Both the position numbers and the translations under genes were made by a program. Positions 22,073-33,852 of a stretch of 64,000 nucleotides of DNA are shown one piece after another. Numbering within the stretch: the stretch's first letter is position 1; every line of letters starts with the position of its first letter. Source of the stretch: Clusia tigrina (lineage: Eukaryota > Arthropoda > Insecta > Diptera > Clusiidae); assembly GCA_920105625.2 (NCBI GenBank), contig OV050033.1, forward strand, positions 111,623,700 to 111,687,699, read 5' to 3'. Below the pieces are notes generated by a model that had not been told where the DNA came from, made no database searches, and saw only the letters and a program-made list of their open reading frames with translations.

Positions 22073-23169
22073 ATCCCAAATGCCAGAACAGATGGCGTAT
22101 CCCAATTATAAATAAAAATCCAATAATTGTTAAAACTTGTTACAATATTTTATTCTGTCTTACTTAATTATAAATACAAATTTATTTAAAAAAAACAATC
22201 CACCGTAAATTGTATCTTAATATTCTTTTAACTTCCATCATAAGTTCTATGTTCGCTGTCTACCGGCGTCCATTAAGTCCTTCCCTCAGTGCAAATTGGT
22301 CTTTGACTTCCTCACAGATACTCCTTGATTTCCCCTCACCATCTTTATTCCTCCCAAGAATCCATAGAAAAGGCCATATGTTTGTAAAAACCGAAATTTG
22401 ATTTACCGGCAAAAGTGTCTTGATTCAGTCCCGGAAATTTGAATCCATATTTAAAAATAGACCCGTCACGTATGCACCACATAATAATAGCATTTAAATA
22501 TTTTCTTCAACATTGCTACGCAAATCGTAGTTTCCGAACTTCAAAAACTTTGATGCAACAACACGTGTTGTCTGCAGCTCTTCACCTAATACCCTAAACT
22601 CAAAATGCCAAATATTTAAATCAATCTTTATTTTGATTTCAAAACAATATAAATTGAATCGTATAAATGTCCCTACCGACAAACAAACACAAATCCCCTA
22701 TCATAACCGTACGAACCCTGTACCGTGGCACGTTCTTTCCGAACCAAACCAACCGGTATACACAAGTTCGCAATTCAATAACGCAAAATCCGTGAATAAA
22801 CAGACACGCTCCACATCCCCCGAGAATGCTGAAACAAAATGTATTAAAAAGTATGAGCCTATTCTCAGTGGAACAACCCTATACAACCTGACCGTAAGTA
22901 AAAATTTTCCTTTTGAATCGACCTATTGTCACCTAACCGCAGAGGCTAATCAGCCCCGATGCTGCTTCTTCTGCATGACCGGCGCAAAAGCGCCCACACG
23001 GCCACCGAAGAATCACCGACAAAATTCACTTAGATACTAGAATGACCTACTATAAGCATACTCACCATTTTTGTTCCCTCCATTGAACTCCTTTGGGATG
23101 GTTATCCTGATAGTTTCCTGTTGGTGGATTCCCGCGTAGGAGTGCTCTTTTCCTGGCACTCGACGTTGG
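22073..23169 (-). other. Retroelement leader, about 1.1 kb, AT-rich
   Basis: Between the primer-binding site and the first gag ATG lies a long leader without recognisable domains. Near its start the element strand has ATG at 23081-23083 and again at 23066-23068. The second is followed directly by GTGAGT (23060-23065), a good splice-donor match, so a leader intron is possible; no convincing acceptor is seen. The interval becomes very AT-rich at 22110-22210. A plus-strand frame of about 135 codons at 22633-23040 lacks an ATG at its start and resembles nothing I recognise. I call no gene here. Confidence 0.55.
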
Positions 23170-23187
23170 ATCCTACCGGCTGCGCCA
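23170..23187 (-). other. Primer-binding site for tRNA-Ser
   Basis: The plus strand reads ATCCTACCGGCTGCGCCA, which looks like the 3' end of a eukaryotic serine tRNA (end of the T arm, acceptor strand, CCA). The element strand therefore carries the complementary TGGCGCAGCCGGTAGGAT, where minus-strand cDNA synthesis would begin. It lies three bases inside the LTR end. Serine-tRNA priming is known for 17.6/297-type insect elements. Confidence 0.8.
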
Positions 23188-23312
23188 AAATGTTGGGGTA
23201 TTGTCCTTGTTTGACGGGGGACGTCCTTCTGCTGTGCGCGTGTATCTGAAAAGCCTAAATCACTCTTTGGAAAAATCACTACATTACACTTTTAGTTTTA
23301 AAATCACAAGCC

Positions 23313-23318
23313 TTTATT
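23313..23318 (-). terminator. Putative poly(A) signal of the LTR
   Basis: The minus strand reads AATAAA, about 20 bases downstream of the candidate TATA box. In a full element the 3' LTR copy of this hexamer would direct cleavage and polyadenylation. It is listed for this LTR copy only because the 3' LTR is missing. Confidence 0.4.
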
Positions 23319-23335
23319 TCTTAGATTACTAACTC

Positions 23336-23342
23336 TTATATA
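23336..23342 (-). promoter_or_regulatory. Putative TATA box of the LTR
   Basis: The minus strand reads TATATAA here, followed by GAG, inside the LTR and about 150 bp before its 3' end. This would place transcription start near 23310. The R/U5 limits are not otherwise visible. Confidence 0.45.
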
Positions 23343-26300
23343 CTATTTACAATTCACAATTACAATAAAAAAGTGACCTTTCTGGTGCTCCAGTTTCGCA
23401 CCTGTTAATTGGTGTCAGTTGGTCAAGCCAACTGACCTACGCCATTCTGAAATATTGATGGTGCATTCTAACTTTCAATGCTCTTTAGTGGCTCGACTGC
23501 AAAAAAGGAAGCACCCTAATAGTTTACATAATAAATATTACATAGGTAATATTAATTCTAAATACTCGCACCCTAAATATATGTGCTTTCTTAAATAACT
23601 TTAACACATGCTAATCACACAGAAAGTGTGGCATCTGTTAGGAGTTGATGATGTGAGACACTACGCGCAGGCAGCTTGATTCTAACTCACAACATATGTA
23701 TAGGACATACCGTATAGAAGTTAGGGCCATTTGAAGAGTGTTTGATTTGGGACCCAAGAGTAGCATAGCATTGAGCGATAGCTTAAATTGACAAGAGGCT
23801 CGAGTACTTTATTGTTCCAAAATTTCAAGATTTTATGACGCTCCAGTAAAAAGTTACAAGAATTTGTATGTTACAAACTTTGATAGGTGTAGGACGTACC
23901 GTATAGAAGTTAGGGCCATTTGAAGTTTTATCAGTGTTTGATTTGGGACTCAAGGGCAGCATAGCTTTGAGCGATAACTTAAATTGACAAGAGGCTCGAG
24001 TACTTTATTGTTACAAAATTTCAAGGTTTTATGACGCTCCAGTAAAAAGTTACATGCATTTGTATGTTGCAAACTTTGATAGGTGTACGACGTACCGTAT
24101 AGAAGTTAGGACCATTTGAAGTTTTATCAGTGTTTGATTTGGGATTCAATGGTAGCATAGCTTTGAGCGATAGCTTACATTGACAAGAGGCTCGAGTACT
24201 TTATTGTTACAAAATTTCAAGGTTTTATGACGCTCCAGTAAAAAGTTTCAAGCATTTGTATGTTGCAAACATTGATAGGTGTAGGACGTACCGTATAGAA
24301 GTTAGGGCCATTTGAAGTTTTATCAGTGTTTGATTTGGGACTCAAGGGTAGCATAGCTTTGAGCGATAGCTTAAATTGACAAGAGGCTCGAGTACTTTAT
24401 TGTTACAAAATTTCAAGGTTTTATGACGCTCCAGTAAAAAGTTAAAAGCATTTGTATGTTGCAAACTTTGATAGGTGTAGGACGTACCGTATAGAAGTTA
24501 GGGCCATTTGAAGATTTATCAGTGTTTGATTTGGGGCTCAAGGGTAGCATAGCTTTGAGCGATAGCATAAATTGACAAGAGGCTCGAGTACTTGATTGTT
24601 ACAAAATTTCAAGGTTTTATGACGCTCCAGTAAAAAGTTACAAGCATTTGTATGTTGCAAACTTTGATAGGTATAGGATGCACTATAGAATTTAGGGCCA
24701 TTTGAAGTTTTATCAGTGCTTGATTTGGGACTCAAGGGTAGCATAGCTTTGAGCGATAGCTTAAATTGACAAGAGGCTCGAGTATTTTATTGTTACAAAA
24801 TTTCAATGTTTTATGACCCTCCAGTAAAAAGTTACAAGCATTTGTATGTTGCAAACTTTCATAGGTGTAGGACGTACTGTATATAAGTTAGGGCCATTTG
24901 AAGCTTTATCAGTAATTGATTTCATTGTTTTATGACGCTCCAGTAAAAAGTTACAAGCATTTGTATGTTGCAAACTTTGATAGGTGTACGACGTACCGTA
25001 TAGAATTTATTGCCATTTGACGTCTTATCAGTGTTTGATTTGGGAATGAAGGGTAGCATAGCTTTGAGCTATAGCTTAAATTGACACGAAGCTCGAGTAC
25101 TTTATTCTTACAAAATTTCAAGGTTTTATGACGCTCCAGTAAAAAGTTGCAAGCATTTGTATGTTACAAACTTTGATAAGTGTAGGACGTACCGTATAGA
25201 AGTTAGGGCCGTTTGAAGTTTTATCAGTGTTTGATTTGGGACTCAAGGGTAGCATAGCTTTGAGCGATAAATTAAATTGACAAGAGGCTCGAGTACTTTA
25301 TTGTTACAAAATTTCAAGGTTTTATGACGCTCCAGTAAAAAGTTACAATCATTTGTATGTTGTAAAGTTTGATAGATGTAGGACGTACCGTATAGAAGTT
25401 AGGGCCATTTGAAGATTTATCAGTGTTTGATTTGGTGCTCAATGGTAACATAGCTTTGAGCGATAGCATAAATTGACAAGAGGCTCGAGTGCTTGATTGC
25501 TACAAAATTTGAAGGTTTTATGACGCTCCAGTAAAAAGTTACAAGCATTTGTATGTTGCAAACTTTGATAGGTATAGGATGCACTGTATAGAATTTAGGG
25601 CCATTTGAAGTTTTATCAGTGCTTGATTTGGGACTCAAGGGTAGCATAGGTTTGAGCGATAACTTAAATTGACAAGAGGCTCGAGTACTTTATTGTTACA
25701 AAATTTCAAGGTTTTATGACCCTCCAGTAAAAAGTTACAAGCATTTGTATGTTGCAAACTTTCATAGGTGTAGGACGTACTGTATAGAAGTTAGGGCCAT
25801 TTGAAGCTTTATCAGTAATTGATTTCATTGTTTTATGACGCTCCAGTAAAAAGTTACAAGCATTTGTATGTTGCAAACTTTGATAGGTGTAGGACGTTCC
25901 GTATAGAATTTATTGCCATTTGACGTCTTATCAGTGTTTGATTTGGGAATGAAGGGTAGCATAGCTTTGAGCTATAGCTTAAATTGACACGAAGCTCGAG
26001 TACTTTATTCTTACAAAATTTCAAGGTTTTATGACGCTCCAGTAAAAAGTTGCAAGCATTTGTATGTTGCAAACTTTGATAGGTATAGGACGTACCGCAT
26101 AGAAGTTAGGGCCATTTTAAGTTTTATCAGTGTTTGATTTGGGACCCAAGGGTAGCATGGCTTTGAGCGATAGCTTAAATGGACAAGAGGCTCGAGTACT
26201 TAATTGTTAGAAAATTTCAAGGTCTTATGACGCTCCAGTAAAAAGTTACAAGCATTTGTATGTTACAAACTTTTATAGGTGTAGGACGTACCGTATAGAA

Positions 26301-28012
26301 GTTAGTGCCATTTGAAGTTTTACCAGTGTTTGATTTGGGACGCGAGGGTAGCATAGCTTTGAGCGATAAATTAAGTTGACAAGAGGCTCGAGTACTTTAT
26401 TGTTACAAAATTGCATGGTTTTATGACGCTCCAGTAAAAAGTTACAAGCATTTGTATGTTGCAAACTTTGATAGGTATAGGATGCACTGTATAGAATTTA
26501 GGGCCATTTGAAGTTTTATCAGTGCTTGATTTGGGACGCAAGGGTAGCATAGGTTTGAGCGATAGCTTAAATTGACAAGAGGCTCGAGTACTTTATTGTT
26601 ACAAAATTTCAAGGTTTTATGACCCTCCAGTAAAAAGTTACAAGCATTTGTATGTTGCAAACTTTCATAGGTGTAGGACGTACTGTATAGAAGTTAGGGC
26701 CATTTGAAGCTTTATCAGTAATTGATTTCATTGTTTTATGACGCTCCAGTAAAAAGTTACAAGCATTTGTATGTTGCAAACTTTGATAGGTGTAGGACGT
26801 TCCGTATAGAATTTAGGGCCATTTGACGTCTTATCAGTGTTTGATTTGGGAATCAAGGGTAGCATAGCTTTGAGCTATAGCTTAAATTGACACGAAGCTC
26901 GAGTACTTTATTCTTACAAAATTTCAAGGTTTTATGACGCTCCAGTAAAAAGTTACAAGCATTTGTATGTTGCAAACTTTGATAGGTAAAGGACGTACCG
27001 TATAGAAGTTAGGGCCATTTGAAGTTTTATCAGTATTTGATTTGGGACCCAAAGGTAGCTTAGCTTTGAGCGATAGCTTAAATTGACAAGAGGCTCGAGT
27101 ACTTTATTGTTACAAAATTTCAAGATTTTATGACGCTCCAGTAAAAAGTTTCAAGCATTTGTATGTTGCAAACTTTGATAGGTGTAGGACGTACCGTATA
27201 GAAGTTAGGGCCATTTGAAGTTTCATCAGTGTTTGATTTGGGACTCAAGGGTAGCATAGCTTTGAGCGATAGCTTAAATTGACAAGAGGCTCGAGTACTT
27301 TATTGTTACAAAATTTCAAGGTCTTATGACGATCCAGTAAAAATTTACAAGCATTTGTATGTTACAAACTTTGATAGGTATAGGACGTACTGTATAGAAG
27401 TTAGGGCCATTTGAAGTTTTATCAGTGTTTGATTTGGGACGCGAGGGTAGCATAGCTTTGAGCGATAAATTAAGTTGACAAGAGGCTCGAGTACTTTATT
27501 GTTACAAAATTGCATGGTTTTATGACGCTCCAGTAAAAAGTTACAAGCATTTGTATGTTACAAACTTTGATAGGTATAGGATGCACTGTATAGAATTTAG
27601 GGCCATTTGAAGTTTTATCAGTGCTTGATTTGGGACGCAAGGGTAGCATAGGTTTGAGCGATAGCTTAAATTGACAAGAGGCTCGAGTACTTTATTGTTA
27701 CAAAATTTCAAGGTTTTATGACCCTCCAGTAAAAAGTTACAAGCATTTGTATGTTGCAAACTTTCATAGGTGTAGGACGTACTGTATAGAAGTTAGGGCC
27801 ATTTGAAGCTTTATCAGTAATTGATTTCATTGTTTTATGACGCTCCAGTAAAAAGTTACAAGCATTTGTATGTTGCAAACTTTGATAGGTGTAGGACGTT
27901 CCGTATAGAATTTAGGGCCATTTGACGTCTTATCAGTGTTTGATTTGGGAATCAAGGGTAGCATAGCTTTGAGCTATAGCTTAAATTGACACGAAGCTCG
28001 AGTACTTTATTC

Positions 28013-29745
28013 TTACAAAATTTCAAGGTTTTATGACGCTCCAGTAAAAAGTTACAAGCATTTGTATGTTGCAAACTTTGATAGGTAAAGGACGTACCGT
28101 ATAGAAGTTAGGGCCATTTGAAGTTTTATCAGTATTTGATTTGGGACCCAAAGGTAGCTTAGCTTTGAGCGATAGCTTAAATTGACAAGAGGCTCGAGTA
28201 CTTTATTGTTACAAAATTTCAAGGTTTTATGACGTTCCAGTAAAAAGTTACAAGCATTTGTATGTTGCAAACTTTGATAGGTGTACGACGTACCGTATAG
28301 AAGTTAGGACCATTTGAAGTTTTATCAGAGTTTGATGTGGGACTCAAGGGTAGCATAGCTTTGAGCGATAGCTTAAATTGACAAGAGGCTCGAGTACTTT
28401 ATTGTTACAAAATTTCAAGATTTTATGACGCTCCAGTAAAAAGTTTCAAGCATTTGTATGTTGCAAACTTTGATAGGTGTAGGACGTACCGTATAGAAGT
28501 TAGGGCCATTTGAAGTTTCATCAGTGTTTGATTTGGGACTCAAGGGTAGCATAGCTTTGAGCGATAGCTTAAATTGACAAGAGGCTCGAGTACTTTATTG
28601 TTACAAAATTTCAAGGTCTTATGACGATCCAGTAAAAATTTACAAGCATTTGTATGTTACAAACTTTGATAGGTATAGGACGTACTGTATAGAAGTTAGG
28701 GCCATTTGAAGTTTTATCAGTGTTTGATTTGGGACCCAAGGGTAGCATAGCTTTAAGCGATAGCTTAAATTGACAAGAGGCTCGAGTACTTTATTCTTAC
28801 AAAATTTCAAGGTCTTATGACGATCCAGTAAAAATTTACAAGCATTTGTATGTTACAAACTTTGATAAGTGTAGGACGTACCGTATAGAAGTTAGGGCCG
28901 TTTGAAGTTTTATCAGTGTTTGATTTGGGACTCAAGGGTAGCATAGCTTTGAGCGATAAATTAAATTGACAAGAGGCTCGAGTACTTTATTGTTACAAAA
29001 TTTCAAGGTTTTATGACGCTCCAGTAAAAAGTTACAATCATTTGTATGTTGTAAACTTTGATAGATGTAGGACGTACCGTATAGAAGTTAGGGCCATTTG
29101 AAGATTTATCAGTGTTTGATTTGGGGCTCAATGGTAGCATAGCTTTGAGCGATAGCATAAATTGACAAGAGGCTCGAGTGCTTGATTGCTACAAAATTTG
29201 AAGGTTTTATGACGCTCCAGTAAAAAGTTACAAGCATTTGTATGTTGCAAACTTTGATAGGTATAGGATGCACTGTATAGAATTTAGGGCCATTTGAAGT
29301 TTTATCAGTGCTTGATTTGGGACTCAAGGGTAGCATAGGTTTGAGCGATAACTTAAATTGACAAGAGGCTCGAGTACTTTATTGTTACAAAATTTCAAGG
29401 TTTTATGACCCTCCAGTAAAAAGTTACAAGCATTTGTATGTTGCAAACTTTCATAGGTGTAGGACGTACTGTATAGAAGTTAGGGCCATTTGAAGCTTTA
29501 TCAGTAATTGATTTCATTGTTTTATGACGCTCCAGTAAAAAGTTACAAGCATTTGTATGTTGCAAACTTTGATAGGTGTAGGACGTTCCGTATAGAATTT
29601 ATTGCCATTTGACGTCTTATCAGTGTTTGATTTGGGAATGAAGGGTAGCATAGCTTTGAGCTATAGCTTAAATTGACACGAAGCTCGAGTACTTTATTCT
29701 TACAAAATTTCAAGGTTTTATGACGCTCCAGTAAAAAGTTACAAG
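28013..29745. repeat. 1687-bp higher-order repeat, copy 1
   Basis: Matches about 29700-31435 at offset 1687, which is eight 196-bp units plus one 119-bp unit. Shared private variants include GATGTGGGACTC (28334 and 30021), GACGTTCCAG near 28233 and 29920, and GAGTGCTTGATTGCTAC (29178 and 30865). Part of it is also found earlier, at about 25380-26070 with offset 3689. Confidence 0.8.
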
Positions 29746-31435
29746 CATTTGTATGTTGCAAACTTTGATAGGTAAAGGACGTACCGTATAGAAGTTAGGG
29801 CCATTTGAAGTTTTATCAGTATTTGATTTGGGACCCAAAGGTAGCTTAGCTTTGAGCGATAGCTTAAATTGACAAGAGGCTCGAGTACTTTATTGTTACA
29901 AAATTTCAAGGTTTTATGACGTTCCAGTAAAAAGTTACAAGCATTTGTATGTTGCAAACTTTGATAGGTGTACGACGTACCGTATAGAAGTTAGGACCAT
30001 TTGAAGTTTTATCAGAGTTTGATGTGGGACTCAAGGGTAGCATAGCTTTGAGCGATAGCTTAAATTGACAAGAGGCTCGAGTACTTTATTGTTACAAAAT
30101 TTCAAGATTTTATGACGCTCCAGTAAAAAGTTTCAAGCATTTGTATGTTGCAAACTTTGATAGGTGTAGGACGTACCGTATAGAAGTTAGGGCCATTTGA
30201 AGTTTCATCAGTGTTTGATTTGGGACTCAAGGGTAGCATAGCTTTGAGCGATAGCTTAAATTGACAAGAGGCTCGAGTACTTTATTGTTACAAAATTTCA
30301 AGGTCTTATGACGATCCAGTAAAAATTTACAAGCATTTGTATGTTACAAACTTTGATAGGTATAGGACGTACTGTATAGAAGTTAGGGCCATTTGAAGTT
30401 TTATCAGTGTTTGATTTGGGACCCAAGGGTAGCATAGCTTTAAGCGATAGCTTAAATTGACAAGAGGCTCGAGTACTTTATTCTTACAAAATTTCAAGGT
30501 CTTATGACGATCCAGTAAAAATTTACAAGCATTTGTATGTTGCAAACTTTGATAGGTGTACGACGTACCGTATAGAAGTTAGGGCCGTTTGAAGTTTTAT
30601 CAGTGTTTGATTTGGGACTCAAGGGTAGCATAGCTTTGAGCGATAAATTAAATTGACAAGAGGCTCGAGTACTTTATTGTTACAAAATTTCAAGGTTTTA
30701 TGACGCTCCAGTAAAAAGTTACAATCATTTGTATGTTGTAAACTTTGATAGATGTAGGACGTACCGTATAGAAGTTAGGGCCATTTGAAGATTTATCAGT
30801 GTTTGATTTGGGGCTCAATGGTAGCATAGCTTTGAGCGATAGCATAAATTGACAAGAGGCTCGAGTGCTTGATTGCTACAAAATTTGAAGGTTTTATGAC
30901 GCTCCAGTAAAAAGTTACAAGCATTTGTATGTTGCAAACTTTGATAGGTATAGGATGCACTGTATAGAATTTAGGGCCATTTGAAGTTTTATCAGTGCTT
31001 GATTTGGGACTCAAGGGTAGCATAGGTTTGAGCGATAACTTAAATTGACAAGAGGCTCGAGTACTTTATTGTTACAAAATTTCAAGGTTTTATGACCCTC
31101 CAGTAAAAAGTTACAAGCATTTGTATGTTGCAAACTTTCATAGGTGTAGGACGTACTGTATAGAAGTTAGGGCCATTTGAAGCTTTATCAGTAATTGATT
31201 TCATTGTTTTATGACGCTCCAGTAAAAAGTTACAAGCATTTGTATGTTGCAAACTTTGATAGGTGTAGGACGTTCCGTATAGAATTTATTGCCATTTGAC
31301 GTCTTATCAGTGTTTGATTTGGGAATGAAGGGTAGCATAGCTTTGAGCTATAGCTTAAATTGACACGAAGCTCGAGTACTTTATTCTTACAAAATTTCAA
31401 GGTTTTATGACGCTCCAGTAAAAAGTTGCAAGCAT
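29746..31435. repeat. 1687-bp higher-order repeat, copy 2
   Basis: Partner of 28013-29745. Few differences were noticed; one is TGCAAACTTTGATAGGTGTACG near 30541 where copy 1 has TACAAACTTTGATAAGTG near 28854. The block ends where the next higher-order repeat (1295 bp) begins. Confidence 0.78.
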
Positions 31436-33852
31436 TTGTATGTTGCAAACTTTGATAGGTATAGGACGTACCGCATAGAAGTTAGGGCCATTTGAAGTTT
31501 TATCAGTATTTGATTTGGGACCCAAAGGTAGCTTAGCTTTGAGCGATAGCTTAAATTGACAAGAGGCTCTAGTACTTTATTGTTACAAAATTTCAAGGTT
31601 TTATGACGCTCCAGTAAAAAGTTACAAGCATTTGTATGTTGCAAACTTTGATAGGTGTAGGACGTACCGTATATAATTTAGGGCCATTTGAAGTTTTATC
31701 AGTGTTTGATTTGGGACCCAAGGGTAGCATGGCTTTGAGCGATAGCTTAAATGGACAAGAGGCTCGAGTACTTAATTGTTAGAAAATTTCAAGGTCTTAT
31801 GACGCTCCAGTAAAAAGTTACAAGCATTTGTATGTTACAAACTTTTATAGGTGTAGGACGTACCGTATAGAAGTTAGTGCCATTTGAAGTTTTACCAGTG
31901 TTTGAATTGGGACGCGAGGGTAGCATAGCTTTGAGCGATAAATTAAGTTGACAAGAGGCTCGAGTACTTTATTGTTACAAAATTGCATGGTTTTATGACG
32001 CTCCAGTAAAAAGTTACAAGCATTTGTATGTTGCAAACTTTGATAGGTATAGGATGCACTGTATAGAATTTAGGGCCATTTGAAGTTTTATCAGTGCTTG
32101 ATTTGGGACGCAAGGGTAGCATAGGTTTGAGCGATAGCTTAAATTGACAAGAGGCTCGAGTACTTTATTGTTACAAAATTTCAAGGTTTTATGACCCTCC
32201 AGTAAAAAGTTACAAGCATTTGTATGTTGCAAACTTTCATAGGTGTAGGACGTACTGTATAGAAGTTAGGGCCATTTGAAGCTTTATCAGTAATTGATTT
32301 CATTGTTTTATGACGCTCCAGTAAAAAGTTACAAGCATTTGTATGTTGCAAACTTTGATAGGTGTAGGACGTTCCGTATAGAATTTAGGGCCATTTGACG
32401 TCTTATCAGTGTTTGATTTGGGAATCAAGGGTAGCATAGCTTTGAGCTATAGCTTAAATTGACACGAAGCTCGAGTACTTTATTCTTACAAAATTTCAAG
32501 GTTTTATGACGCTCCAGTAAAAAGTTACAAGCATTTGTATGTTGCAAACTTTGATAGGTGTAGGACGTTCCGTATAGAATTTATTGCCATTTGACGTCTT
32601 ATCAGTGTTTGATTTGGGAATGAAGGGTAGCATAGCTTTGAGCTATAGCTTAAATTGACACGAAGCTCGAGTACTTTATTCTTACAAAATTTCAAGGTTT
32701 TATGACGCTCCAGTAAAAAGTTGCAAGCATTTGTATGTTGCAAACTTTGATAGGTATAGGACGTACCGCATAGAAGTTAGGGCCATTTGAAGTTTTATCA
32801 GTATTTGATTTGGGACCCAAAGGTAGCTTAGCTTTGAGCGATAGCTTAAATTGACAAGAGGCTCTAGTACTTTATTGTTACAAAATTTCAAGGTTTTATG
32901 ACGCTCCAGTAAAAAGTTACAAGCATTTGTATGTTGCAAACTTTGATAGGTGTAGGACGTACCGTATATAATTTAGGGCCATTTGAAGTTTTATCAGTGT
33001 TTGATTTGGGACCCAAGGGTAGCATGGCTTTGAGCGATAGCTTAAATGGACAAGAGGCTCGAGTACTTAATTGTTAGAAAATTTCAAGGTCTTATGACGC
33101 TCCAGTAAAAAGTTACAAGCATTTGTATGTTACAAACTTTTATAGGTGTAGGACGTACCGTATAGAAGTTAGTGCCATTTGAAGTTTTACCAGTGTTTGA
33201 ATTGGGACGCGAGGGTAGCATAGCTTTGAGCGATAAATTAAGTTGACAAGAGGCTCGAGTACTTTATTGTTACAAAATTGCATGGTTTTATGACGCTCCA
33301 GTAAAAAGTTACAAGCATTTGTATGTTGCAAACTTTGATAGGTATAGGATGCACTGTATAGAATTTAGGGCCATTTGAAGTTTTATCAGTGCTTGATTTG
33401 GGACGCAAGGGTAGCATAGGTTTGAGCGATAGCTTAAATTGACAAGAGGCTCGAGTACTTTATTGTTACAAAATTTCAAGGTTTTATGACCCTCCAGTAA
33501 AAAGTTACAAGCATTTGTATGTTGCAAACTTTCATAGGTGTAGGACGTACTGTATAGAAGTTAGGGCCATTTGAAGCTTTATCAGTAATTTATTTCATTG
33601 TTTTATGACGCTCCAGTAAAAAGTTACAAGCATTTGTATGTTGCAAACTTTGATAGGTGTAGGACGTTCCGTATAGAATTTAGGGCCATTTGACGTCTTA
33701 TCAGTGTTTGATTTGGGAATCAAGGGTAGCATAGCTTTGAGCTATAGCTTAAATTGACACGAAGCTCGAGTACTTTATTCTTACAAAATTTCAAGGTTTT
33801 ATGACGCTCCAGTAAAAAGTTACAAGCATTTGTATGTTGCAAACTTTGATAG
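31209..33852. repeat. 1295-bp higher-order repeat, two overlapping copies
   Basis: Segments 31209-32557 and 32504-33852 match at offset 1295, which is six 196-bp units plus one 119-bp unit. Shared private marks are GTTTGAATTGGGACGC (31899 and 33194), AGGCTCTAGTAC (about 31564 and 32859) and ACCGCATAGAAG (31470 and 32765). The one difference noticed is AATTTATTTC at 33588 for AATTGATTTC at 32293. Confidence 0.83.

Larger units (their letters stand above)
17772..23694 (-). mobile_element. Truncated, inactivated Ty3/Gypsy-type LTR retrotransposon
   Basis: A single element of about 5.9 kb lies on the minus strand. From its 5' end it has an LTR (23191-23694), a serine-tRNA-type primer-binding site (23170-23187), a leader, gag with three CCHC zinc knuckles, an aspartic protease with the Asp-Ser-Gly motif, reverse transcriptase with the YLDD box and the start of RNase H. 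The domain order PR-RT-RH and the RT motifs place it in Ty3/Gypsy. The RT style and primer choice resemble the insect 17.6/297/gypsy group, which is inference. Integrase, any envelope gene and the 3' LTR are absent because the element stops inside RNase H. At least three in-frame stops and several frameshifts show it is dead. A target-site duplication cannot be tested because one end is missing. Confidence 0.93.
23191..23694 (-). repeat. 5' long terminal repeat, 504 bp
   Basis: The limits follow from the primer-binding site on one side and satellite on the other. Read on the minus strand it starts TGTTGTGAG and ends ACCCCAACA, giving the short inverted TGTTG/CAACA ends typical of LTRs. Three bases separate its end from the primer-binding site. 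It contains a TATATAA box, an AATAAA signal just downstream, and a perfect 9-bp inverted repeat at 23414-23436. No second LTR exists in the window for comparison, so the age of the insertion cannot be estimated from LTR divergence. Satellite resumes at 23695. Confidence 0.85.

Noticed and set aside
22633..23040. Plus-strand open frame of 135 codons opposite the retroelement leader
   Set aside because: No ATG at its start, no domain recognised, antisense to the element leader, low-complexity AT-rich surroundings. Left as leader.
23170..23187. A genuine tRNA-Ser gene on the plus strand
   Set aside because: Only the last 18 bases look like a tRNA 3' end, CCA is encoded as in a primer-binding site complement, and it adjoins an LTR end. 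No cloverleaf upstream.
17772..23694. An endogenous envelope-bearing (errantivirus-like) element
   Set aside because: The RT style leaves this open, but everything downstream of RNase H is missing, so no envelope gene can be seen and none is claimed.
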